In this document: positions 27,397 to 36,479 of the stretch, in pieces
Numbering within the stretch: position 1 is the first letter of the stretch
How the letters are laid out: each line of letters starts with the position of its first letter
NCBI RefSeq assembly: GCF_001718415.1
Contig: NZ_CP013378.1
Coordinates: 4,216,001-4,280,000, forward strand
From: Burkholderia pseudomultivorans
GTDB taxonomy: Bacteria; Pseudomonadota; Gammaproteobacteria; Burkholderiales; Burkholderiaceae
DNA: 64,000 nucleotides
Reading direction: 5' to 3'
Translations under genes and position numbers: made by a program
Notes under the pieces: model-generated
Seen by the model: the letters and a program-made list of their open reading frames with translations, nothing else
What the model was told of the DNA's origin: nothing
Database searches by the model: none

Positions 27397-27503
27397 GGCT
27401 CTCTCCTTGGGGTCGGAACACATACGGGACGCGCTGCAGCGCATGTCCGAACGACGGCAGCGCCCGCCGCGGACCGCCCGGGGCGGGCCGCGGCGTCGGC
27501 CGG

Positions 27504-28988
27504 TCAGCTCAGGTCGACCGGCACGAAGATCTGGGCATTATCACGCTGGATCAACAGAGCAAGACTGTTGCCTGCGCCCTTGACCGCGTCGCGCAGCTGC
27601 TCGGGGCTCGTGACCGGGCGGCCGTTGACCGCGAGGATCACGTCGCCCGGCTGGATGCCGGCGCTCGCGGCCGGGCCGCCGGCCTGCTGCACCATCAGCC
27701 CGTGCGACAGGTTGGTCGCGCTGCGCTCCTGCGGCGTGAGCGGCCGCACCGCGACGCCGAGGCGGCCCTGTTCGACCGGCCCGCCGTCGTTCGACGCGAG
27801 CTTCGCGTCGGTCATCGCGCCGAGCGTCACGCTGATCGACTTCTTCGACTTGTCGCGCCAGACCTGCAGGTCGGCCTTCGAACCCGGCTTCAGGTTCGCG
27901 ATCTGCGACGGCAACGTCGTCGAATCGGCGACCGGCGCGCCATTGACCGCCAGGATCACGTCACCCGGCTGCAGGCCGGCCTTCGCGGCCGGGCCGTCCG
28001 GATCGACCGAGCTGACCAGCGCGCCGTCCGGCTTCGACAGCCCGAACGAACTCGCGAGCGTCTGGTTCAGCCCCTGCACCGCGACGCCGAGGCGGCCGCG
28101 GCTCACGTGGCCGGTCTTCACGAGCTCGTCCTTGACCTTGATCGCCTCGTTGATCGGGATCGCGAACGACAGGCCCTGGAAGCCGCCCGTCTGCGAGTAG
28201 ATCATCGAGTTGATGCCGATCACCTCGCCCTGCAGGTTGAACAGCGGGCCGCCCGAGTTGCCGGGGTTGACCGGCACGTCGGTCTGGATGAACGGCGTGT
28301 AGTTCTCGTCGGGCAGCGCGCGCGACTTCGCGCTGATGATGCCCGAGGTGACCGTGTTGTCGAAGCCGTACGGCGAACCGATCGCGACGACCCACTGGCC
28401 GACCTTGCTCTGGCCCGGGTCGCCGATCTTCACGGTCGGCAGGCCGCTCGCGTCGATCTTCAGCACCGCGACGTCGGACTGCTTGTCCGAGCCGACCACC
28501 TTCGCCTTGTATTCGCGCTTGTCGGTCAGCTTGACCGTGACGACGTTCGCGCCGTCGATCACGTGCGCATTGGTGAGGATGTACCCGTCCGAGCTGACGA
28601 TGAAGCCCGAGCCGAGGCTCGCGCTCGGCTGGTCGTCCGGCTGCGCGTCGCCGCCCATGCCCGGCACCTGGCCGTAGAAGTGCTTGAAGAACTGGTAGAA
28701 CGGGTCGCTCGGGTCCATCGGCAGCTGCGGCTGCGGCACGCGCCGCGACACCTGCTTCACCACGTGCTTCGCGCTGATGTTCACGACTGCCGGGCCGTAG
28801 GTTTCGACCAGCCCGGAGAAATCGGGAATGCCGGTCTTTGCGGCCGCTTCGGCCGGCATCAGCGCGGCAGCCTGCGCCGGCGTGATGATCTGCGGATCGG
28901 CGCGGCGGGTGCCGGCCACATAGCCGGCGGACAGGGCGGCCGCCACGGCGACCGCGACGGCGCCGCGCGCAAGGAATCGGGTGTTCAT
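27504..28988 (-). CDS. htrA: Periplasmic HtrA/DegP (MucD-type) serine protease
   Basis: 494-residue Do-family protease-chaperone for misfolded envelope proteins. An N-terminal hydrophobic signal (ALSAGYVAGTRR) leads into the trypsin-like domain with the triad His142 (TNAHVIDG), Asp172 (SDVAVLKI) and Ser245 (PGNSGGPL), followed by two PDZ domains (GRLGVAVQGLNQ... and GRLGVAVRPLTPQE...). It follows the sensor kinase gene by 110 bp; that gap contains two PmrA-type response-regulator boxes, so control by the adjacent two-component system is likely. HtrA is needed for heat and osmotic tolerance in related Burkholderia. Confidence 0.96.
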   Translation of the reverse strand: MNTRFLARGAVAVAVAAALSAGYVAGTRRADPQIITPAQAAALMPAEAAAKTGIPDFSGLVETYGPAVVNISAKHVVKQVSRRVPQPQLPMDPSDPFYQFFKHFYGQVPGMGGDAQPDDQPSASLGSGFIVSSDGYILTNAHVIDGANVVTVKLTDKREYKAKVVGSDKQSDVAVLKIDASGLPTVKIGDPGQSKVGQWVVAIGSPYGFDNTVTSGIISAKSRALPDENYTPFIQTDVPVNPGNSGGPLFNLQGEVIGINSMIYSQTGGFQGLSFAIPINEAIKVKDELVKTGHVSRGRLGVAVQGLNQTLASSFGLSKPDGALVSSVDPDGPAAKAGLQPGDVILAVNGAPVADSTTLPSQIANLKPGSKADLQVWRDKSKKSISVTLGAMTDAKLASNDGGPVEQGRLGVAVRPLTPQERSATNLSHGLMVQQAGGPAASAGIQPGDVILAVNGRPVTSPEQLRDAVKGAGNSLALLIQRDNAQIFVPVDLS

Positions 28989-29032
28989 CGTAGGACCTCC
29001 TCTTTTGTTAGCTCAAAGCGTAACGACGCTGA

Positions 29033-29070
29033 CTTAAAGGAGGCTTAATCAGCCTTAAGCGGCGCTTAAG
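29033..29070. promoter_or_regulatory. Two tandem PmrA-type response-regulator boxes upstream of htrA
   Basis: Four CTTAA hexamers: CTTAAA (29033), CTTAAT (29044), CTTAAG (29054) and CTTAAG (29065), spaced 11, 10 and 11 bp, i.e. one helical turn each. Each outer pair is CTTAAN-N5-CTTAAN, the known PmrA/OmpR-class box architecture. The block is 45-82 bp upstream of the htrA ATG and downstream of the sensor kinase gene. Confidence 0.75.
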
Positions 29071-29098
29071 CGGCCGCGCAGGGCCGCCCGGCGGTTTT

Positions 29099-30445
29099 TC
29101 ATACCGATTCGGACGGCTGCGGCGCCTCGGCCGGCATCTCGGCATCGCGGAACACGACGCTCACCAGCAGGCCGCCGGCGGCCGCATCGCCGAGCGACAC
29201 CGTCGCGCCCTGCTGCGCGGCGACGCGCTTGACGATCGCGAGCCCGAGCCCGCTGCCCGACACGTCGGTGCGCGCCCGCGCCGAGCTGTCGCGATAGAAG
29301 CGGTCGAACACGCGCTCGCGCTCGTCGGCCGGAATGCCGGGCCCGCTGTCGCCGATCTGCACGCATGCGCGGCCGGCCGCGTCGCGCGTCAGCGATACGT
29401 CGATGCGGCCGCCGTCCGGCGTGTACTTCACCGCGTTGTCGAGCAGGTTGCCGAACATCACGCGCAGCGCGCCGATATCCGCGACGACGCTCGCCGCGCG
29501 CGTTTCCTCGAAGCCGAGGTCGATGTGGCGCCGCTGCGCGAGCGGCGCATGCGCGGCCACGCACTCGGCCAGCAGCGCCTGCAGGTCGACCGGCTCGCGC
29601 ATCGCGCCCGCGTCGGGTTCGGCGCGCGCGAGCGCGAGCAGCTGCTCGGCGAGGCGCGTCGCGCGCGTGACGCCGTCCTGCAGGTCCGCGACCGCCTCGC
29701 GACGCGACGCATCGTCCTTTGCGCGCGCAACGAGCTGCGCCTGGATCTGCACGGCCGCGAGCGGCGTGCGCAGTTCGTGCGCGGCGTCGGCGACGAACGC
29801 CTTCTGCGTGTCGAGCGCGGCCGCCAGCCGGGCCAGCAGCCCGTTCAGCGCGCGCACCAGCGGCTGCACCTCGAGCGGCAGCCGCGCATCGGGCAGCGGG
29901 TCGAGCGCCTCGGGCCGGCGCGCCTCGACCGCGCGCGTCACGCGGCCGAGCGGCGCGAGTCCGCGGCCGACGATCATCCAGACGGCCGCGCCGAGGAACG
30001 GCAGCAGCACGATCAGCGGCCACAGCGTGCGCAGCGCGACGTTCGCCGCGAGCCGGTTGCGCACCGACAGCGGTTGCGCGAGCTGCACGACGTTGTCGCC
30101 GACGATCGCGCCGTACACGCGCCACTCGCCGCGATCGGTGCGCTCGGTCGAGAAGCCGAGCTCCGCACGCGGCGCAATCGGCGCGCGCGGATGCGAGAAG
30201 TACATCAGCACGCCGTTGCGGTTCCAGATCTGGATCACGATGCCTTCGTCGCCGTTGGTGCGCGAGCCGAACACCTGCGAGAACGGCTCGGACGGCAGCG
30301 CCGCGGCGATTTCCTGCAGCTGGTAGTCGAACAGCTCGTTCGCCTCGGCGAGCGCCTGACGGTAAATCAGCCAGCCCGCGAGGCCCACGCCCGCGACGAC
30401 GATCGCAAGCAGCCAGATCAGCAGTTGATGACGAATCGACCTCAC
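29099..30445 (-). CDS. Two-component sensor histidine kinase (QseC/PmrB type)
   Basis: 448-residue membrane kinase. Two transmembrane helices (about residues 8-28 and 142-160) bracket a periplasmic sensor of about 110 residues. A HAMP-like linker follows, then the H-box AHELRTPLA with His223, N-box NLLDNAVKYTP, G1 DSGPGIP and G2 GSGLGLAIV. It phosphorylates the response regulator encoded 3 bp upstream. The sensed signal is unknown; the adjacent htrA gene suggests envelope stress. Confidence 0.94.
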   Translation of the reverse strand: MRSIRHQLLIWLLAIVVAGVGLAGWLIYRQALAEANELFDYQLQEIAAALPSEPFSQVFGSRTNGDEGIVIQIWNRNGVLMYFSHPRAPIAPRAELGFSTERTDRGEWRVYGAIVGDNVVQLAQPLSVRNRLAANVALRTLWPLIVLLPFLGAAVWMIVGRGLAPLGRVTRAVEARRPEALDPLPDARLPLEVQPLVRALNGLLARLAAALDTQKAFVADAAHELRTPLAAVQIQAQLVARAKDDASRREAVADLQDGVTRATRLAEQLLALARAEPDAGAMREPVDLQALLAECVAAHAPLAQRRHIDLGFEETRAASVVADIGALRVMFGNLLDNAVKYTPDGGRIDVSLTRDAAGRACVQIGDSGPGIPADERERVFDRFYRDSSARARTDVSGSGLGLAIVKRVAAQQGATVSLGDAAAGGLLVSVVFRDAEMPAEAPQPSESV

Positions 30446-30448
30446 GCG

Positions 30449-31111
30449 TCAGCTTTCCTTGACCACCATGTAGCCGAGCCCGCGCACGTTGCGGATCAGG
30501 TCGGAGCCGAGCTTCTTGCGCAGCGCGTGGATGTAGACCTCGACCGTGTTGCTGCCGATTTCCTCGCCCCAGCCGTACATCTTCTCCTCGAGCTGGCTCT
30601 TCGACAGCACCGCACCGGGCCGCGCGAGCAGCGCCTCGAGCAGCGCGAACTCGCGCGCGGACAGCGCGACCGGCGCGCCGTCGAGCGTCACCTGGTGCGA
30701 CGCGGGATCGAGCGTCAGCGCCCCGTGGCGGATCAGCGACTCGCTGCGCCCGGCCTGGCGCCGGATCAGCGCGCGCATCCGCGCGCCGAGCTCGTCGAGG
30801 TCGAACGGCTTGACGAGATAGTCGTCGGCGCCCGCGTCGAGGCCCTTCACGCGATCGGCGATCGCGTCGCGCGCGGTGACGATCAGCACCGGCAGCGACA
30901 GCCCGCGCGCGCGCAGCGTGCGCAGCACGTCGATGCCGTCGCGCTTGGGCAGGCCGAGATCGAGCAGCAACAGGTCGTAGGTTTCGCCGCCGAGCGCCGT
31001 GAGCGCCGCGTCGCCGTCCTGCACCCAGTCGACCGCGAAGCCGTCCGAGCGCAGCGCCTTGCGCACGCCCTCGGCGATCATCCGGTCGTCTTCGACTAGC
31101 AGAATCCGCAT
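30449..31111 (-). CDS. OmpR/PmrA-family response regulator
   Basis: 220-residue regulator: receiver domain with acidic pocket EDD at residues 7-9, phospho-acceptor Asp51 (LLLLDLGLPKRDG), Thr (IVTARD) and Lys (VKPFD), then a winged-helix domain (LSAREFALLEALLARPGAVLSKSQLEEKMYGW...VYIHALRKKLG). Start ATG 31111 is set by the conserved MRILLVEDD. It forms an operon with the kinase. CTTAA repeats of the type recognised by this subfamily lie ahead of htrA. Confidence 0.95.
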   Translation of the reverse strand: MRILLVEDDRMIAEGVRKALRSDGFAVDWVQDGDAALTALGGETYDLLLLDLGLPKRDGIDVLRTLRARGLSLPVLIVTARDAIADRVKGLDAGADDYLVKPFDLDELGARMRALIRRQAGRSESLIRHGALTLDPASHQVTLDGAPVALSAREFALLEALLARPGAVLSKSQLEEKMYGWGEEIGSNTVEVYIHALRKKLGSDLIRNVRGLGYMVVKES

Positions 31112-31308
31112 CGGAATCGAAGTCCATGGGACGAGTGAAACATGCCGACCATTGTAGCGCCGCGAATCGCGTGCGCGACACGCGAAGATGCGTGCATGCA
31201 ATGCAACGGAAAGGCGGATTGCAAGGGACTTGTCCGCACTTGTCTCTACAATGTGCGCTCCGGCGCCGACGCGCGTCGCCCGAGCCCCTGCTTTTCCCGT
31301 ATTCGTCC

Positions 31309-32850
31309 ATGCCGATTTTCGCCCGCTCCGCCCTCCCCGCCCGACTGGCTCCCCGCGCCCGCGTCTGCCTGCGCGCGGCCGCCGTCCTCGCCACCTGCAC
31401 GGCCCTCGCATTCGCGCCCGCCGCGCAGGCCCGCAAGAAAGTCCACAAGGAAGCGCGCCGCGCGCCGGTCGTGTCATCGGCCGCGCGTGCGGCGGGCCTG
31501 CCGGCATCCGTGCTGGTCGCGCTGCAGCGCGCGAAGGTGCCGGCATCGGCGATGAGTGTCGTGGTCGAGCGCGTCGGCGACCCGACGCCGCTGATCGCGT
31601 GGAACGCGAACCGGCCGATGCTGCCCGCATCGACGATGAAGCTCGTCACGACCTTCTCGGGCCTGTCGATCCTCGGCCCCGACTTCCGCTGGCGCACGAC
31701 CGCGTATGCGGACGGCCCGGTCGACCCCGACGGTACGCTGCAAGGCAACCTGTACATCAAGGGCACCGGCGACCCGAAGCTCGTACCCGAGGAGCTGATC
31801 GACCTCGTCGACAAGCTGCGCAAGGCGGGCGTCAAGCGCGTGGCGGGCGGCCTCGTGCTCGACAAGAGCTATTTCGCGGCATCGACGCGCGACCTGCCGT
31901 CGTTCGACGACGACGCGAGCGCGCCGTACAACGTCGGCCCCGATCCGCTGCTGTACGCGTTCAAGGCCGTGTCGTTCACCGTGACGCCGGGCGACGACGG
32001 CAAGGTGGCCGTCGACGTGCTGCCGCCGCTCGCGAACCTGTCGATCGACAATCAGCTGTACGAAGGCAACGGCTCGTGCGGCGCGGCCGCCGCGGCGGCG
32101 CGACCGACGCTGACGGCCGGCGACGGGATGATGACCGCGTCGTTCGCGGGCGACTATCCGGTGCGCTGCGGTGCGCACACGACCAACCTCGCGATCCTCG
32201 ATCACACGACCTTCTTCGCGCGCGGCTTCCTCGCGCTGTGGCAGCAGGACGGCGGCACGATCGCCGGGCCCGTCAGCGAAGGCAAGGTGCCGGCCAGCGC
32301 GCGGCCGCTCGCCGTGCACCACAGCCCCGTGCTCGGCAGCATCGTGTACGACATCAACAAGTTCAGCAACAACGTGATGGCGCGCAACCTGTTCCTGACG
32401 ATCGGCGCGGTCGCCGGCAAGCCGCCCGCGACGCCCGAGCAGTCGAGCCGCGCGATCCGCGCATTCCTGCAGAAGAGCGGCATCGCGATGCCCGACCTCG
32501 TGCTCGAGAACGGCTCGGGCCTGTCGCGCGAAGAGCACGTGAGCGCGGAATCGCTCGCCGCGCTGCTGCAGGCCGCGAACGCGAGCCCGGTCGCGCAGGC
32601 GTTCGTCGACTCGCTGCCGATCGCCGGCATCGACGGCACGATGAAGAACCGGCTGACCAACGCGGGCGTGCTCGGCAACGCGCACATCAAGACCGGCACG
32701 CTGCGCGACGTGCGCGCGATCGCGGGCTACGTCGCGGGCGCCGACGGGCAGAGCTACATCGTCGTCAGCTTCATCAACGACGATCACGCGGAAGCCGCGC
32801 GCGCCGCGCACGACACGCTGCTCGAATGGATCTACGCGGGCGCGCACTGA
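31309..32850 (+). CDS. dacB: D-alanyl-D-alanine carboxypeptidase/endopeptidase (PBP4 family)
   Basis: 513-residue class C penicillin-binding protein that trims or cleaves peptidoglycan cross-links in the periplasm. A long basic leader ends in a signal peptide (ALAFAPAAQARK, about residue 41). Active-site motifs are SxxK as Ser108-Thr-Met-Lys111 (LPASTMK), SxN as FSNNVMARN and KTG as HIKTGTLRDV. The inserted domains between motifs give the usual PBP4 length. Divergent from the response regulator; start ATG 31309 chosen because the upstream in-frame residues are not signal-like. Confidence 0.94.
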   Translation: MPIFARSALPARLAPRARVCLRAAAVLATCTALAFAPAAQARKKVHKEARRAPVVSSAARAAGLPASVLVALQRAKVPASAMSVVVERVGDPTPLIAWNANRPMLPASTMKLVTTFSGLSILGPDFRWRTTAYADGPVDPDGTLQGNLYIKGTGDPKLVPEELIDLVDKLRKAGVKRVAGGLVLDKSYFAASTRDLPSFDDDASAPYNVGPDPLLYAFKAVSFTVTPGDDGKVAVDVLPPLANLSIDNQLYEGNGSCGAAAAAARPTLTAGDGMMTASFAGDYPVRCGAHTTNLAILDHTTFFARGFLALWQQDGGTIAGPVSEGKVPASARPLAVHHSPVLGSIVYDINKFSNNVMARNLFLTIGAVAGKPPATPEQSSRAIRAFLQKSGIAMPDLVLENGSGLSREEHVSAESLAALLQAANASPVAQAFVDSLPIAGIDGTMKNRLTNAGVLGNAHIKTGTLRDVRAIAGYVAGADGQSYIVVSFINDDHAEAARAAHDTLLEWIYAGAH

Positions 32851-33183
32851 CGCGCGGCGATGGGGCAGCGCCGGCGCGGCATCGCGCGGCGCAAGCCGCC
32901 CGCCGCCGTGTCGCCGACACGCGCGAATGCGCCTGCGCGGTTTGAAACGGCCGTCGCCCGGGCTCGCAGCACGCGGTGCGCCAGCCGCCCTCCAGAAAAC
33001 AGGGCCGCACCGCCCGGCCCCGCGCCGCGCGGCTTCCGTAGAAACCCTGTCCTCAGAGGGAACCCTCTACGCTGCCCTCTCGCCTAGCGCGCGTCGATTG
33101 CGTAGGCTGTTGGCCTGACCGATATCTACAACGGGCTGTACGCCCGGCCTCATGGCTTGCAGGGGAAAGGAGGAGACACGCCC
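32851..33183 (+). other. Intergenic region before the membrane hydroxylase gene
   Basis: 333 bp with no supportable gene. It contains a pyrimidine-rich imperfect hairpin near 33036-33070 (CGTAGA/TCTACG outer arms) without a T-run. A weak promoter candidate is TTGCGT (33098-33103), 17-bp spacer, GATATC (33121-33126). Confidence 0.5.
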
Positions 33184-34098
33184 ATGCGATTCGACGTCGA
33201 ATTGCTTCTGCTCGCGCTGGCGCCCGTCTTCCTGCTCTGCATCGGCTGGGAGGCCTGGCACCTCGCCCGCACGCGTCCGCAGGACCACGTCTATGCGTGG
33301 CGCGACACGCTGTGCAATGCGGCGCTCGCGCTGATGCACCAGGGCGCCGACAAGCTCGCGTGGCTGTTCGTGATCCCCGTCTATGCGTACTGCTACGAAC
33401 ACTACCGGCTGTTCAAGTGGCGGGACGGCTGGCTGTCGTTCGCAGTGCTGTTCGTCGGCCAGGACTTCCTCTACTACGTGTTCCATCGCGCGAGCCATCG
33501 CGTGCGCTGGCTGTGGGCCGCGCACGTCGTGCACCACTCGTCCGAGCGGATGAATTTCTCGACCGCGTTCCGCCAGAGCCTGATGTACCCCGTCGCGGGG
33601 ATGTGGGCGTTCTGGCTGCCGCTCGCGTTCATCGGTTTTCCGCCGCAGCAGATCGTCGGCGTCGTGCTGATCAACCTCGCGTTCCAGTTCTTCGTGCATA
33701 CGCAGGCGATCGGCCGGCTCGGCTGGCTCGAATACGTGCTCAACACGCCGTCGATCCATCGTGCGCACCACGCGCGCAACCCGCGCTACATCGACCGCAA
33801 CTACGCGGGCGTGCTCGTGATCTGGGACCGCCTGTTCGGCAGCTACGTCGACGAGTCCGCCGACGATCCGCCGCAGTACGGGATCGTCGAGCGGCTCGAC
33901 TCGAACAACCCGCTCGTCGCGACCTTCCACGAGTGGCGGTCGATGGCGGCCGACGCGTGGCGCGTCGACGGATGGCGCAACAAGCTGCGCGCGATTTTCG
34001 GCCCACCCGAATGGGCCAGCGCTTATCATGCGCAGATCGCCGGGGCCGGTAACCACGACCCGTGCACCGCGCCGCTTGCGGCCGTGCGCGACCAATAA
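33184..34098 (+). CDS. Fatty acid hydroxylase / sterol desaturase superfamily membrane protein
   Basis: 304-residue membrane di-iron oxygenase. The histidine clusters are present: FHRASH (HxxxH), HVVHH and HRAHHARN. Hydrophobic segments flank them (LLLALAPVFLLCIGWEAW; WLFVIPVYAYCY; WAFWLPLAFIGF). Members hydroxylate or desaturate lipid chains, including hopanoid or ornithine-lipid related substrates in bacteria, but nothing here fixes the substrate. A strong AGGAGG precedes ATG 33184. Confidence 0.9.
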   Translation: MRFDVELLLLALAPVFLLCIGWEAWHLARTRPQDHVYAWRDTLCNAALALMHQGADKLAWLFVIPVYAYCYEHYRLFKWRDGWLSFAVLFVGQDFLYYVFHRASHRVRWLWAAHVVHHSSERMNFSTAFRQSLMYPVAGMWAFWLPLAFIGFPPQQIVGVVLINLAFQFFVHTQAIGRLGWLEYVLNTPSIHRAHHARNPRYIDRNYAGVLVIWDRLFGSYVDESADDPPQYGIVERLDSNNPLVATFHEWRSMAADAWRVDGWRNKLRAIFGPPEWASAYHAQIAGAGNHDPCTAPLAAVRDQ

Positions 34099-34191
34099 AC
34101 CGTTTCAGCCAACGGCCGCCGCGCAGCCCGGCCCCGAGCAGGCACGCGGCAGATGCGAAACATCAGGCCATATCTACGAGGAGATCGATCG

Positions 34192-35328
34192 ATGCAGACA
34201 CAACAACACCAGGCGCCCCGCACCCGGCAGCGCCTGCTGCGCACCGCGCAAGTCGCCATCGCCGGCGCGGCGCTCGCGCTGCTCGCCGCCTGCGGCGGCG
34301 GCGACGACAACAACAGCAGCGCGTCGAACACGCCGCCGTCCGGCGTGAAAATGCAGATCGTGTCGTTCGGCGACAGCCTGTCCGACGTCGGCACCTACTC
34401 GCAGATCAAGCTCGGCTTCGGCGGCGGCCGCTTCACGACCAACCCGGGCCAGGTATGGACGCAGGACGTCGCGCAGTACTACGGCGATACGCTGCAGCCG
34501 GCCAACCAGGGCGGCTTCGGCATCCCGCTGCAGGCGACCGGCGGCCTCGGCTACGCACAGGGCGGCTCGCGCGTGACGCTGCAGCCGGGCATCGGCCATG
34601 CGGATGCGAGCGTGCCGAACGCCGACTACGCGCAGGCGACCACCACGCCGATCGCCGACCAGGTCAAGCAATACCTGTCGCAGCACGGCAGCTTCAACGC
34701 CGGCCAGATCGTGCTGATCAACGGCGGCGCCAACGACATCTTCTACCAGGCGCAAGTCGCGCAGGCGCAGGGCAACACGCCGGCGGCCCAGCTCGCGGCC
34801 GCGCAGGCGATCGGCCTGGCCGCCCAGCAGCTCGCGGGGCTCGTCCAGCAGATCGTCGCGGCGGGCGCGGCGCACGTGTTCGTGTCGAACGTGCCGGACA
34901 TCGGCGGCACGCCGCTCGCGCTGCAGGGCGGCACGCAGGCCGCGTTCACGCAACTGTCGGGGCTGTTCAACCAGACGCTCGCCGGCACGCTGGCCGCGCT
35001 GAAGGTCGACACGACCAAGTACGTGCTGCTCGACACGTTCACGTGGCAGGACGGCATCGCGGCCAACTACAAGGCGAACGGCTTCAGCGTGTCGAACACC
35101 GATACCGCGTGCAACCTGAAGGCGATGGTCGCGGCCGCGACCCAGTACGGCGTCGCGAATGCGAGCGCCTTCGGCTCGTCGCTGTTCTGCTCGCCGCAGA
35201 CCTACACGACCGCGAACGCGGACCAGACCTACATGTTCGCCGACACCGTGCACCCGACCACGCACCTGCACGCGCTGTTCGCGCAGTTCGTCGAGTCGAA
35301 GATCGCGGCGTCGGGCGTCGGCAAGTAA
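34192..35328 (+). CDS. GDSL/SGNH-family secreted lipase-esterase lipoprotein
   Basis: 378-residue exported hydrolase. The signal peptide ends in a lipobox LLAACGGG, so it is probably anchored by lipid. Block I is SFGDSLSDVG with the nucleophile Ser, block III is INGGANDIF, and the Asp-His pair is in MFADTVHPTTHLHALFA. The mature N terminus is Asp/Asn/Ser-rich (GGGDDNNSSASN). It likely hydrolyses esters of lipids or polysaccharide acetyl groups. ATG 34192 has CGAGGAG upstream. Confidence 0.9.
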   Translation: MQTQQHQAPRTRQRLLRTAQVAIAGAALALLAACGGGDDNNSSASNTPPSGVKMQIVSFGDSLSDVGTYSQIKLGFGGGRFTTNPGQVWTQDVAQYYGDTLQPANQGGFGIPLQATGGLGYAQGGSRVTLQPGIGHADASVPNADYAQATTTPIADQVKQYLSQHGSFNAGQIVLINGGANDIFYQAQVAQAQGNTPAAQLAAAQAIGLAAQQLAGLVQQIVAAGAAHVFVSNVPDIGGTPLALQGGTQAAFTQLSGLFNQTLAGTLAALKVDTTKYVLLDTFTWQDGIAANYKANGFSVSNTDTACNLKAMVAAATQYGVANASAFGSSLFCSPQTYTTANADQTYMFADTVHPTTHLHALFAQFVESKIAASGVGK

Positions 35329-35352
35329 GCCCTCGGCCGTACGCACCAATGA

Positions 35353-35384
35353 AAACGCCCGACCGGTCAGGTCGGGCGTTTTTC
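35353..35384. terminator. Bidirectional terminator between the GDSL esterase and sua5
   Basis: 12-bp stem AAACGCCCGACC (35353-35364) / GGTCGGGCGTTT (35370-35381) with a 5-nt loop; TTTTT follows on the plus strand and TTTTC on the minus strand, so it serves both convergent genes. Confidence 0.9.
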
Positions 35385-35436
35385 GTTTCGGGGCGAGCCG
35401 ACGCGGCAACCAGACCGCCGCCTCGGCATCATGCGT

Positions 35437-36465
35437 TCATTCGGTCGCTTCGAACGCCGCGGCCGCACGACCGAGCCGGTCGTTGACCGCGATCCATTCG
35501 ACGGTCTCGGGCAGTTTCTCGACGAGGATGCGCGCGACCTGCGCGCGATCGAGCGTGCGCAGCATGCCGTACAGGTCGCGCGCGTAAGCCTGCGGATCTT
35601 CGGGCGCCGCGACGAAATGCACGCCGTCGGCCTGCGCCCAGCGGCCGGCGCGCGATGCACGCGCGACCAGCGCGACGCGTTCGCCATCGGCCTGCGCGAC
35701 TGCGAGCAGCGATTCGAGCGCGTCGAACGGCAGCAGCGCGAGCGGCGTGCGCGGCGCGTAGTGCGCCTTCAGCGTGCCCGACGCGCGCGGCGCGGTCGCG
35801 TCGCTGCCGTCCGGCAGCCGCGGCGCGCGGCCGAGCACGTCGGCGATCTGCTGCGGCGTCACGTGACCGGGCCGCAGCAGCGCCGGAAAGCCGCGCGACA
35901 GATCGACGATCGTCGACTCGATACCGACTTCCGATGCGCCGCCGTCGAGCACGTGCACCGTGTCGCCGAATTCGTCGCGCACATGCTGCGCGGTGGTCGG
36001 GCTCACATGACCGAAGCGGTTCGCGGACGGCGCGGCGACGCCGCCATGGCCGCCGCGCCGCGCACTGAACGCGGCCAGCAGCGCCTGCGCGACCGGATGC
36101 GACGGGCAGCGCAGCCCAACCGAGTCCTGGCCGCCGCTCACCGCATCCGGAATGCGCGGATGGCGCTTCAGGATCAGCGTCAGCGGGCCCGGCCAGAACG
36201 CGTCGATCAGCTTCTGCGCGTCGGCCGGCAGGGCGTCGACCCAGTAGCCCGGATCGCCGCCGGGCGGCAGATGCACGATCACCGGATGGTTCGCGGGGCG
36301 CCCCTTCGCCGCGTAGATGCGCGCGACGGCCTCGGGATTCGCCGCGTCGCCGCCGAGCCCGTACACGGTTTCGGTCGGGAACGCGACGAGCTGCCCCGCG
36401 TCGAGCAGCGCGGCGGCCGCGTCGATCTGCGCGGGCGTCACGGCGTTCGGGAGATCGGTGGACAT
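35437..36465 (-). CDS. sua5: L-threonylcarbamoyladenylate synthase (Sua5/YrdC/YciO)
   Basis: 342-residue enzyme making threonylcarbamoyl-AMP for the t6A modification of tRNA. The YrdC domain shows AFPTETVYGLGGDA, the KGRPANHPVIVHL signature and SANRFGHVSPTTAQHV; an additional C-terminal Sua5 domain (about 120 residues) is present, as expected from length. Start ATG 36465 (MSTDLPNAV). It lies 14 bp after purK, an arrangement common in beta-proteobacteria. Confidence 0.95.
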   Translation of the reverse strand: MSTDLPNAVTPAQIDAAAALLDAGQLVAFPTETVYGLGGDAANPEAVARIYAAKGRPANHPVIVHLPPGGDPGYWVDALPADAQKLIDAFWPGPLTLILKRHPRIPDAVSGGQDSVGLRCPSHPVAQALLAAFSARRGGHGGVAAPSANRFGHVSPTTAQHVRDEFGDTVHVLDGGASEVGIESTIVDLSRGFPALLRPGHVTPQQIADVLGRAPRLPDGSDATAPRASGTLKAHYAPRTPLALLPFDALESLLAVAQADGERVALVARASRAGRWAQADGVHFVAAPEDPQAYARDLYGMLRTLDRAQVARILVEKLPETVEWIAVNDRLGRAAAAFEATE

Positions 36466-36479
36466 CGGCGGTCCCGCGC

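Noticed and set aside
31219..31252. TTGCAA...TACAAT as the dacB promoter
   Set aside because: The TACAAT is good but the spacing to any -35-like hexamer is 11 or 22 bp, so I did not list it as a feature.
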